Shown piece by piece: positions 25,855-36,396 of a stretch of DNA of 64,000 nt. The notes under the pieces were generated by a model. The model worked only from the letters and a program-made list of their open reading frames with translations. It was not told where the DNA came from and made no database searches. The stretch is taken from positions 3,527,001 to 3,591,000 of the forward strand of contig NZ_JAPEPJ010000001.1 of assembly GCF_026340255.1 (NCBI RefSeq), given 5' to 3'. Made by a program: the position numbers and the translations under genes. Each line of letters opens with the position of its first letter. The first letter of the stretch is position 1. The DNA comes from Streptomyces sp. NBC_01408. GTDB taxonomy: Bacteria > Actinomycetota > Actinomycetes > Streptomycetales > Streptomycetaceae.

Positions 25855-26508
25855 GTGACCGCCGAGCACGAGTCGACGCCCATGCCCGACGCCGACCAGT
25901 CGCACGTTCCGCCGCTGACGACCCGGGTCGTCATCGCCGAGGACGAGGCGCTCATCCGCCTGGACCTGAAAGAGATGCTGGAGGAGGAGGGGTACTCCGT
26001 CGTCGGCGAGGCCGGGGACGGGCAGACGGCCGTGGAGCTGGCGCGTGAGCACCGGCCCGACCTGGTGATCCTCGACGTGAAGATGCCCGTGCTGGACGGG
26101 ATCTCGGCGGCCGAGAAGATCGCGGAGGAGTCCATCGCCCCCGTGCTCATGCTGACCGCGTTCTCGCAGCGCGACCTGGTCGAGCGGGCCCGTGACGCCG
26201 GGGCCATGGCGTACCTGGTGAAGCCGTTCAGCAAGAGCGACGTCGTGCCGGCCATCGAGATGGCGGTGTCGCGGTTCGCGGAGCTGCGGGCGCTGGAGAA
26301 GGAGGTCGAGGACCTCTCCCAGCGTCTGGAGACCCGCAAGCTGGTGGACCGGGCGAAGAGCGTGCTCCAGACCCAGTACGGGCTGACCGAGCCGGCCGCC
26401 TTCCGGTGGATCCAGAAGACCTCGATGGACCGCCGCATGTCGATGCAGCAGGTGGCGGAGGCGGTCATCGAGGACGCCGAGGAGAAGAAGAACGCGGCCA
26501 AGGACTGA
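25855..26508 (+). CDS. pdtaR: Response regulator with ANTAR RNA-binding output (PdtaR-like)
   Basis: 217 residues. The receiver domain follows an acidic/polar N-terminal tail of about 20 residues: IAEDEALIRLDL, phospho-acceptor D74 in VILDVKMP, and the Lys in YLVKPFSKSD. A helical linker (ELRALEKEVEDLSQRLETRKL) leads into the ANTAR domain (VDRAKSVLQTQYGLTEPAAFRWIQKTSMDRRMSM), which binds paired hairpins in mRNA and acts as an antiterminator. The usual partner is a PdtaS-type kinase, not in this window. GTG 25855 with AAGAGGAG upstream. It is convergent with livF across a shared strong terminator. Confidence 0.93.
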   Translation: MTAEHESTPMPDADQSHVPPLTTRVVIAEDEALIRLDLKEMLEEEGYSVVGEAGDGQTAVELAREHRPDLVILDVKMPVLDGISAAEKIAEESIAPVLMLTAFSQRDLVERARDAGAMAYLVKPFSKSDVVPAIEMAVSRFAELRALEKEVEDLSQRLETRKLVDRAKSVLQTQYGLTEPAAFRWIQKTSMDRRMSMQQVAEAVIEDAEEKKNAAKD

Positions 26509-26521
26509 CGGCCCCGAACGT

Positions 26522-26563
26522 ACGTGAGGCCCGCCTCCCCCCGAGGGGAGGCGGGCCTCACGT
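26522..26563. terminator. Bidirectional terminator between pdtaR and livF
   Basis: A perfect 19-bp stem, ACGTGAGGCCCGCCTCCCC with its complement, and loop CCGA, between the convergent pdtaR and livF stops. It serves both directions. Confidence 0.9.
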
Positions 26564-26582
26564 GTGTGTGGAGCGGGGTGTG

Positions 26583-27295
<713 letters not shown>

Positions 27296-27299
<4 letters not shown>

Positions 27300-28252
27300 T
27301 TGGCCTCTCCGTCCGTGCTGGTGGTGCTGGTGGTGCTCTGCGCTTCGGCGGCCTCTGCCTCGGCGGCTTCGACCTCGGCTTCGACCTCGGCTTCGACCTC
27401 GGCTGCGGCGGCGGCCTCGGCGGCTTCGACCGCGGCGGCTTCTTCGGCGCCGGGGGCGCCTTCGAAGGGTTCGCCGAGGTAGGCGGCGATGACGCGTTCG
27501 TCGCCCTGGACCTCGCTGGCGGTGCCTTCGATGAGCTTTTCGCCCTGGACGAGGCAGGCGACGCGGTCGCAGAGGTTGAAGATGAAGCGCATGTCGTGCT
27601 CGATGACGAGGACGGCGATGCCCTGGTCCCGGATGGCGAAGATGAGTTCTTCGGTGGCTCGGGTCTCCTGCGGGTTCATGCCGGCGGTGGGCTCGTCCAG
27701 GAGGATGAGGCCGGGGTCGCTGGCGAGTGCGCGGGCGATTTCGAGCTTGCGCTGTTCGCCGTAGGGGAGGTTCCGGGCGAGGTGGTCGGCCTTGTGCTCG
27801 AGGCCGATGAACTCCAGGAGTTCCATGGCCCGCTCGCGGCTGGCGGCTTCCTCCCGGTGGAAGACGGGCAGGCGCAGGAGGGAGGACCACAGGCCCTGCT
27901 TCGTGCGGGTGTGGCGGCCGACGAGCACGTTTTCCAGGACCGTCATGTTGTTGAAGAGACGGATGTTCTGGAAGGTGCGGGCGACGCCGGCGGCGGTCAC
28001 CTTGTAGGACTTGGGCGGGAGGACGGTGTCCTTGTACCGGACTTCACCCTCGGTGGGGATGTAGAGGCCGGTGAGGCAGTTGAAGAAGGTCGTCTTGCCG
28101 GCGCCGTTGGGGCCGATGAGGCCGACGATCTCGCCGCTGCGCACGGTGAGGTCGACGTTCTTGACGGCGGTGAGGCCGCCGAAGCGCATCGTGACGCCAC
28201 GTGCGTCGAGGACGGTCTCCGCCGTGGTGGGGGCGGTGGTGGTGGTCGTCAT
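27296..28252 (-). CDS. livG: Branched-chain amino-acid ABC transporter ATPase LivG, with acidic C-terminal tail
   Basis: 318 residues. Walker A GPNGAGKTTF, ARTFQNIRLF (Q-loop), the LivG-type signature region LPYGEQRKLEIARAL, Walker B ILLDEPTAGMNP and VIEHDMRFIF. The ATPase fold ends near residue 265 at VIAAYLGEPFEG. Beyond it lies a roughly 50-residue Ala/Glu tail (AAEVEAEVEAEVEAAEAEAAEA) and a Thr/Ser end, coded by a short tandem repeat; typical LivG proteins lack this. It pairs with LivF to energise LivHM. Downstream gene overlap is 4 bases; the upstream livM stop is 3 bases away. Confidence 0.95.
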
Positions 28253-28255
28253 GGG

Positions 28256-30082
28256 TCAGACCCCTGCCTTGCCGAGGACTGTAGGAGCGGCAGCCTGCTC
28301 GTGGAGTTCGAGCTGGTTGCGCCGGTTGGGGATGAGGCCTTCGGGGCGCAGTCGCATCAGGATGATGAGGGCGAAGCCGAAGACGAGGAGCTGGTATTCG
28401 CCCAGGAACTGGAGCTTGTTGGGGATCAGGAAGAGCAGTGATCCGCCGACGAGGGGTCCTGAGATGGTGCCCATGCCGCCGAGGACTACCGCGGCGAGCA
28501 GGAACGCGGAGTTCGGGGGTACGGCGTTGGCGAACTGGTACTGGTCGGGGGTGACCGTGTACTGGACGTGTGCCTGGACGACGCCGGCGAGGCCGGCGAG
28601 GGTGGCGCCGAGGGCGAAGGCGATGAGTTTGACGCGGAAGCCGTTGATGCCCATGGCTTCGGCGGCGGTTTCGTCTTCGCGGATGGCGACCCAGGCGCGG
28701 CCGATGCGGGATTCGGCGCTTCGGCGGAAGACGAGGACCACGATGAGGGTGATCGCCAGCATCAGCAGGAAGTAGTTCGCGAAGCGGCCGATGGTGAATC
28801 CGGCGAAGGTGTGTGCGGCTCCGAAGTCGAACCCGAAGAGGTTGATGTTCGGGATGTTGGCGACGCCGTTGGGGCCGTTGGTGACGTCGGGGCCGGAGAC
28901 GCCGTCGAGGTTGTTCATGGAGATGCGGAAGATCTCTCCGAAGCCGAGCGTCACGATGGCGAGGTAGTCGCCGCGCAGTCGCAGGGTCGGGGCGCCGATG
29001 AGGACGCCGAAGATCATGGATGCGGCTGCGCCGGCGAGCAGTGCGGCCCAGAAGGGCAGCTGTACGCCGAAGGGCGAGTTGGGGGAGCCGGAGACGAGGG
29101 CCGCGGTGTAGGCGCCGACGCCGAGGAAGGCGACGTAGCCGAGGTCGAGGAGGCCGGTGAGGCCGACGACGATGTTCAGGCCGAGGGCGACGGTGGCGAA
29201 GATCAGGATGTTGACCCCGAGGCTCGCGTACTGGTCGTCGGTCTGGGTGAGGGGGAAGGCGGCCGCGGCGGCGAAGGCGCCGACGAGGGCGACGTTGCGG
29301 TGGCGGGCGGTGAGGGTGGTGAGGCGGGCCATGAGGCCTGCCTTGTTGAGTGCTGCGGCGCCGAAGCCGGTGGTGATCAGGAAGCCGATGAAGAGTTCCT
29401 GGTAGGCCGTGGTGATGCCGTAGGTGAAGACGGTGAGCGCGAGGCCGAGGACGGCTGCGATCAGGAGGATTTCGGTCCAGGCGGGGAGGACCTTCGCGGG
29501 GGTGATGGGGCCGGAGGCGAAGGCTGCCTTGACGGTGGTCCAGGTGTTGCCGGCTTCGTGCTTGAACTTGTCCCAGTCGTTGTCGTCGGGGTCGGGTCCT
29601 TCGAGCGTGGGGCGCTTGAAGGGGAGTGCGAGGGCTCCGATGACGGCGAGGAGGGTGACGATGGCGGCTACGCCGGCGCCGGGTTCGAGGTCGACGATCG
29701 CGCCGAGCTTCACCACGATGGCGATGACGGTGTACCAGGTGACGGCGAACGCGGCGAGGGCGGAGAGCTTGATCGCTGCGTCGGCGCCGGCGGGGGTGAG
29801 CCAGCCGAGGCCCTTGACTCCGTAGGAGGCGAGGCCGAAGAGGGTGGTGAGGGCGCCGCCGATGAGGGCGAGCCACTGGAGGCCGCCGGGGTAGCCGTAG
29901 ACGGTGAGGTCGCCGGGGAAGGCGGAGGTCCAGGTCCAGGCGAGGAAGGCGGAGAGGACGGTGAGGGCGCCGCCGCCGGTGGCCAGGGCGCGGGCGGTCT
30001 TCTCGGGGAGGGCGATGAAGCCCTTCTCCGGGGCGGTGGGGGTCTTCGCGAGGTCCGCGGTGATGGTCGTCATGGAGGTCAC
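28256..30082 (-). CDS. livM: Branched-chain amino-acid ABC transporter permease LivM, N-terminally extended
   Basis: 608-residue membrane protein, far longer than a minimal LivM (about 330-430). Residues from about 275 on are the conserved permease (ILIFATVALGLNIVVGLTGLLDLGYVAFLGVGAYTAAL, then IGRAWVAIREDETAAEAMGIN, the ATPase-contact loop). The N-terminal half adds several hydrophobic helices (about 40-60, 65-85, 105-125, 135-155, 205-225) of unknown role. The GTG at 30080-30082 overlaps the livH stop by 4 bases; an in-frame ATG follows three codons later. It forms the channel with LivH. Confidence 0.93.
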   Translation of the reverse strand: MTSMTTITADLAKTPTAPEKGFIALPEKTARALATGGGALTVLSAFLAWTWTSAFPGDLTVYGYPGGLQWLALIGGALTTLFGLASYGVKGLGWLTPAGADAAIKLSALAAFAVTWYTVIAIVVKLGAIVDLEPGAGVAAIVTLLAVIGALALPFKRPTLEGPDPDDNDWDKFKHEAGNTWTTVKAAFASGPITPAKVLPAWTEILLIAAVLGLALTVFTYGITTAYQELFIGFLITTGFGAAALNKAGLMARLTTLTARHRNVALVGAFAAAAAFPLTQTDDQYASLGVNILIFATVALGLNIVVGLTGLLDLGYVAFLGVGAYTAALVSGSPNSPFGVQLPFWAALLAGAAASMIFGVLIGAPTLRLRGDYLAIVTLGFGEIFRISMNNLDGVSGPDVTNGPNGVANIPNINLFGFDFGAAHTFAGFTIGRFANYFLLMLAITLIVVLVFRRSAESRIGRAWVAIREDETAAEAMGINGFRVKLIAFALGATLAGLAGVVQAHVQYTVTPDQYQFANAVPPNSAFLLAAVVLGGMGTISGPLVGGSLLFLIPNKLQFLGEYQLLVFGFALIILMRLRPEGLIPNRRNQLELHEQAAAPTVLGKAGV

Positions 30083-31008
30083 ACCCTGTCCGACACGCGC
30101 TGGCCCAACAGGCCTTGTGGCCGGAAGAGGAGCACGAGGATGAGAAGTACGAACGCCCAGGTGTTGCCCCAGGACTGGCCGCCGAGCTGCTGGAGGCCGG
30201 GGATGTCGTCGACGTAGACCGTGGTGAGGGTCTCGGCGAGGCCGAGGACGAGGCCGCCGACCATGGCGCCGTAGATGTTGCCGATGCCTCCGAGGACGGC
30301 GGCGGTGAAGGCCTTGAGTCCGAGGAGGAAGCCCATCTTGAAGTTGACTTCGCCGTACTTGAGGCCGTAGGCGACGGCTCCGATGGCGGCGAAGAGGGCG
30401 CCGAGGGCGAACGCGGTGGTGATGATGCGGTCGGTGTTGACACCCATGAGCTTGGCGGTGTCGGGGTCCTGGGCGGTGGCCTGCATGCCGCGGCCGGTGC
30501 GGGTCTTCTTGACGAAGAAGCCGAGGAAGGCCATGGAGACGGGTGCGGCGATCAGCAGGAAGATGTCACCGGTCTGGATGGTGATGTTGCCGAGGTGGAA
30601 GGGTCCGCCGGGGATCTCGGGGAAGATGATGGAGCTGGTTGCGCCCGGGTACCAGGCCCATACCGCCTGCTGGAGGGCGATGGAGAGGCCGATGGCGGTG
30701 ATGAGCGGGGCGAGGCGTGGTGCGTTGCGCAGGGGGCGGTAGGCGAAGCGTTCCGCGCCGACGGCGATGGTGGTGGCCACTATGACCGCGCCTATGAGCA
30801 TGAGCGGTAGGGCTACCCACATGGTGGTGCCGCCGGGGAGCATCAGCCAGACCGTGAGCGCGCCGAAGCCGCCGGTCATGAAGATCTCGCCGTGGGCGAA
30901 GTTGATGAGCTGGACAATGCCATAAACCATCGTGTAGCCGATGGCGACGAGCCCGTACATGGATCCCAGTAGCAGGCCGTTGACCAGCTGTTGCGGCAGT
31001 TCGTGCAC
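30079..31008 (-). CDS. livH: Branched-chain amino-acid ABC transporter permease LivH
   Basis: 309 residues, eight or so transmembrane helices. Conserved LivH segments: GLLLGSMYGLVAIGYTMVYGIVQLINFAHGEI at the start, and the EAA-like loop RTGRGMQATAQDPDTAKLMGVN contacting the ATPases. The GTG start has GGAGGACCTGCG directly upstream. Separated from livK by 124 bases that hold a 13-bp hairpin, which would let livK be made in excess of the membrane parts. Overlaps livM by 4 bases. Confidence 0.95.
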   Translation of the reverse strand: MHELPQQLVNGLLLGSMYGLVAIGYTMVYGIVQLINFAHGEIFMTGGFGALTVWLMLPGGTTMWVALPLMLIGAVIVATTIAVGAERFAYRPLRNAPRLAPLITAIGLSIALQQAVWAWYPGATSSIIFPEIPGGPFHLGNITIQTGDIFLLIAAPVSMAFLGFFVKKTRTGRGMQATAQDPDTAKLMGVNTDRIITTAFALGALFAAIGAVAYGLKYGEVNFKMGFLLGLKAFTAAVLGGIGNIYGAMVGGLVLGLAETLTTVYVDDIPGLQQLGGQSWGNTWAFVLLILVLLFRPQGLLGQRVSDRV

Positions 31009-31042
31009 CGCAGGTCCTCCGAGTCTTTCGACGGATGTGACA

Positions 31043-31077
31043 CCGCGCGGGGCGCTTTGTGTGCGCGCCCCGCGCGG
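31043..31077 (-). terminator. Read-through hairpin between livK and livH
   Basis: A 13-bp perfect stem CCGCGCGGGGCGC / GCGCCCCGCGCGG with a 9-base loop, no T-tract. Probably a partial terminator or a 3' stabiliser giving more binding protein than permease. Confidence 0.75.
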
Positions 31078-31132
31078 CAGAGAGGGGTGAGGTGCTAGCG
31101 GGTGGCCGGGGGGCCGGCTAGCGGGTGGGAGG

Positions 31133-32362
31133 TCAGCTGAGGGTGCCGGACTCGACGGTCTTGAAGTCGTCGCCCTCGACCTTGTAGACGGTCAGCTGCT
31201 TGTTGGTGGCGTCGCCGAACTCGTCGAAGGAGACCTTGCCGGTGACTCCGTCGAAGTTGACCTTCTGGACGGCGTCGAGGACCTTGGCGCGGGCGTCGGT
31301 GGGGAGCTTGCCGCCGTTGGCGTCGACGACGGACTTGATGGCCTCGATGATGGCCCAGGCCGAGTCGTACGAGTAGCCGCCGTAGGCGGAGAAGTCGTCC
31401 TTGAAGCCGGCCTTCTTGTAGTTCGCGATGAACTCCTGCGCGGAGGGCAGGGTCTCGACGGGGGCGCCGACCGAGGTGCTGAAGTCGCCCTGGGCGCCTT
31501 CACCGGCGAGCTCGACGTACTTCTTGTCCTTGATGCCGTCGCCGCCGGCGAGCGGGATGTTGGTGCCGGAGGCCTTGATCTGCTTGCTGAGCGGGCCGGC
31601 TGCCGGGTACTCGCCGCCGTAGTAGACGACGTCGGCGCCGGAGCTCTTGACCTGGGTCACGACGGCGGAGAAGTCCTTGCTCTCCGGGTCGATGTGGCCC
31701 TCGCCGACGACGGAGCCGCCGAGCTTGGTGAACTCGCCCTTGAAGGTGCCGGCGAGGCCTGCGCCGTAGGTCTTCTTGTCATCAATGATGAAGACCTTCT
31801 TCTTGCCGGCCTTGTTGAAGAGGTACTGCGCCGCGAACGGGCCCTGGATGGCGTCCGTGGTGGCGGTGCGGAAGTAGCTCTTGTAGGTGCGCGCCTTCTC
31901 GCCGGTGGCCCACTTGGGGCCCTGGGTGAGGGAGGGGCTGGTGTTGGCGGGGGAGATCTGGACGAGCTTGGCGTCGTCGAAGACCTTCTGCATGGACTCG
32001 GAGACCGAGGAGTTCAGCGGGCCGACGACGCCGAGGACGTCCTTGTTCGCGACGAGCTTGGTCGCGTTCTGCTGGCCGGACGAGGCCTGAGCCTGGTCGT
32101 CGAGGGCTTCGAGCTTGAAGGTGACGCCCTTGACGTACTTCTTCTCGTTGGCCTGGCGGACAGCCAGGTCGACGGAGTTGCGGATGCCGAGGCCGAGGGC
32201 CGACAGGTCGCCGGTCGTCGGGGAGTCGACGCCGATGACGACCGTGGTGTCGCCGCCGCCGGCGTCGTTCCCGCCCTTGTCGTCGCGCGATCCACAGGCG
32301 GTGAGAGTGAGGGCACCAGCGGCAAGCGCGGCCGTCACGGCAATGAGGGAACGATGACGCAC
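31133..32362 (-). CDS. livK: Branched-chain amino-acid ABC transporter substrate-binding lipoprotein LivK
   Basis: 409-residue periplasmic-binding-type protein, anchored by a lipid. The lipobox LTAC-GS puts the modified Cys near residue 23. The Leu/Ile/Val-binding fold follows (TTVVIGVDSPTTGDLSALGLGIRN, VVGPLNSSVSES, ISPANTSPSL, YFRTATTDAIQGPFAAQYLF). It captures branched-chain amino acids and hands them to LivHM. The GTG at 32360-32362 follows GAAAGGACTGATC. First gene of the operon. Confidence 0.95.
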   Translation of the reverse strand: MRHRSLIAVTAALAAGALTLTACGSRDDKGGNDAGGGDTTVVIGVDSPTTGDLSALGLGIRNSVDLAVRQANEKKYVKGVTFKLEALDDQAQASSGQQNATKLVANKDVLGVVGPLNSSVSESMQKVFDDAKLVQISPANTSPSLTQGPKWATGEKARTYKSYFRTATTDAIQGPFAAQYLFNKAGKKKVFIIDDKKTYGAGLAGTFKGEFTKLGGSVVGEGHIDPESKDFSAVVTQVKSSGADVVYYGGEYPAAGPLSKQIKASGTNIPLAGGDGIKDKKYVELAGEGAQGDFSTSVGAPVETLPSAQEFIANYKKAGFKDDFSAYGGYSYDSAWAIIEAIKSVVDANGGKLPTDARAKVLDAVQKVNFDGVTGKVSFDEFGDATNKQLTVYKVEGDDFKTVESGTLS

Positions 32363-33004
32363 GATCAGTCCTTTCCAGGCACGGCGTCCCCCGTGGGACG
32401 CGCCGAGTCGTAACGCGGGGAACCGAACTGAAAGGAATCCGGTGGTCGCGGTGACTGGCCGTGACTCTAAGCGGCTGATAGGCCGATATGGAGGGCTCGG
32501 GCCAATGATGTGACTCTCTTGTTATGCCACGGCGTAATACATAGCGGATCTCCGGGGGTGGAACGGGGGAATTCCGGCCGGTTCGTCTTGTCCGCATGCT
32601 GAGATGCGGCAGGACTGTCCGCGGGTTTGAGTCCTGACTCTCCAGGACTCTTGGGGGTTTTGGTCCTGACGGTTCCAGGGCCCCCGCGTCTCGATCTCCG
32701 GGACAAGCGCTGGTCAGGGCCTTGAGGAGTTCTCCGTATAACGGTCACCCGGAGTGGAGCCGGGACCTTCTTTTCGATGGTCATTGCGCAGAGTTACCCC
32801 CGGAAATAGGAGCCCTGAATTCCGTGTCGTATGCACCCATTCGTCGACCGAATCGCTCCTCCGTCCCACGCACCGCTCCTGTACTGGCAACGGAGCGTGT
32901 GCGTCGCCGACATGTCACTGTCCGTGTCCGTTCGGTGTGTGTGTCCGGTGGGCGGTGATCCATGGGCCGGCGGGTGCGCCGACACGGAGGGTGAGTGGTC
33001 CTCG
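32363..33004. other. Gene-free stretch upstream of livK
   Basis: 642 bases with no convincing gene and lower G+C than the neighbours. It must hold the livK promoter (minus strand), but I cannot pick one with confidence. A direct repeat GTGACTCT occurs at 32461-32468 and 32510-32517. Short frames on both strands (63-105 codons) show no recognisable domain or good ribosome site. Confidence 0.5.
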
Positions 33005-33436
33005 TCACCATGGGCTGCCGGTGGGGTCGCCGCCGCGGTGGCGCTCGGCGCAGCGCAGGCGGATCTGGCGGTCGGCGAGGTCGCGTCCGGCGTCCCGGCC
33101 CCTGGTCTGCGTTTCGGTGCGGGCGGAGGCGACGACGGCGCGCAGGATGTCGTACTGGTCGCCGGAGAGTCCCATGGCCTGGTAGTCGCGGCCTACGGGG
33201 TCCTGGCCGGGTTCGGCGTCGAGGAGGACGCCGCTCCAGTGGGTGAGCAGGCTGACGCACAGTTCCTCGGAGGAGGTGGTGTGCGGGGCGGGGGCGGGCG
33301 GGCCGGTGGCGGGGGCCCGGGCGGCGCCGGGGGAGCAGCCGAGGGTGAGTGTGGTGATGCCGAGGGCGAGCGCGGTGGTGAGGGCTGCTGCCGCGCCTGC
33401 CGTGCGGGCGCTCCGCGGCGCCGGTCCCGATCCCAT
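33005..33436 (-). CDS. Small secreted lipoprotein, function unknown
   Basis: 143 residues. N-terminal signal with an RSAR n-region and hydrophobic core (TAGAAAALTTALALGITTLT) ends in a lipobox LTLGC-S, so it is probably lipid-anchored outside. After a Pro/Ala linker the conserved-looking part is SSEELCVSLLTHWSGVLLDA, YQAMGLSGDQYDILRAVVASAR and DLADRQIRLRCAE, with two Cys that could form a disulfide. I do not recognise a family. ATG 33436 was chosen over the upstream frame because it starts directly at the signal peptide. Confidence 0.7.
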   Translation of the reverse strand: MGSGPAPRSARTAGAAAALTTALALGITTLTLGCSPGAARAPATGPPAPAPHTTSSEELCVSLLTHWSGVLLDAEPGQDPVGRDYQAMGLSGDQYDILRAVVASARTETQTRGRDAGRDLADRQIRLRCAERHRGGDPTGSPW

Positions 33437-33475
33437 GCGGGGAACGCTAGACCGGCGCCGGGGAAGGCACAACGG

Positions 33476-33952
33476 TCAGGCGTTGCCGGGGTGTTGCGGG
33501 TCTGCGTCGCGCAGCAGGCAGGTCAGTCGGGCGGTGCAGACGCGGCGGCCCTGCTCGTCGGTGATCACGATCTCGTAGGTGGCGGTGGAGCGGCCGCGGT
33601 GTACGGGGGTGGCGATGCCGGTGACCAGGCCGGAGCGGGCGCCGCGGTGGTGGGTGCAGTTCAGGTCGACGCCGACGGCGATCTTGGTGATGCCGCCGTG
33701 GAGCATGGAGCCGACCGAGCCGAGGGTTTCGGCCAGTACGGCGGAGGCGCCGCCGTGGAGCAGTCCGTAGGGCTGGGTGTTGCCCTCGACGGGCATGGTG
33801 GCCACGACGCGTTCGGCCGAGGCCTCCAGGATCTTGATGTCCATGCGCTCGCCGAGGTGGCCCGCCGAGAAGAGCGAGGGCAGGTCGATGCCCAGGGCCG
33901 CGTACTCGTCGAGGACTTCTTGCGGGAACTTCACTGTGTGCTGCTCGCCCAT
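33476..33952 (-). CDS. PaaI-family hotdog-fold thioesterase
   Basis: 158 residues. The hotdog fold is recognised by PYGLLHGGASAVLAETLGSVGS (the HGG motif with catalytic Glu/Asp-type residue downstream), VGVDLNCTHHRGARSGLVTGIATPVHRGRST and a C-terminal strand with CTARLTCLLRD. Hydrolyses acyl- or aryl-CoA thioesters; the substrate is not clear. It lies 39 bases upstream of the lipoprotein start, so the two may be co-transcribed, and 54 bases downstream of the molybdoenzyme gene. Confidence 0.88.
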   Translation of the reverse strand: MGEQHTVKFPQEVLDEYAALGIDLPSLFSAGHLGERMDIKILEASAERVVATMPVEGNTQPYGLLHGGASAVLAETLGSVGSMLHGGITKIAVGVDLNCTHHRGARSGLVTGIATPVHRGRSTATYEIVITDEQGRRVCTARLTCLLRDADPQHPGNA

Positions 33953-34006
33953 GGGCCGGCTCCGTTCGTCAACGCTCGTTAACCATCTTGTCCTGAGGTC
34001 GTTCTA

Positions 34007-36292
<2,286 letters not shown>

Positions 36293-36366
36293 GTCGCTCC
36301 CCTTCGAGCAGTGTTTTCGTACTCATCCGATCCTGTCACGGTCCGCGGACATCGCCGACGGGGGAT

Positions 36367-36389
36367 TTGTCGGCGGGGCCCCCTAGGAT
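36367..36389 (+). promoter_or_regulatory. PafBC-type (RecA-independent DNA damage) promoter of polA
   Basis: TTGTCGGCG (36367-36375), eight bases, then TAGGAT (36384-36389). It matches the actinobacterial RecA-NDp/PafBC consensus TTGTCRGTG-N8-TAnnnT with one mismatch. The GTG start of polA is 8 bases from the -10 end, so the message is probably leaderless. Confidence 0.6.
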
Positions 36390-36396
36390 CGGGGGC

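Noticed and set aside
32467..32985. Short frames (63-105 codons) upstream of livK on both strands
   Set aside because: No ribosome site, no recognisable domain and odd composition; treated as gene-free.
33975..34000. Possible PafBC motif TTGTCCTGA-N8-TATCAG
   Set aside because: The first block lacks the R-G-T bases, the -10 lacks the final T, and it points away from any gene start.
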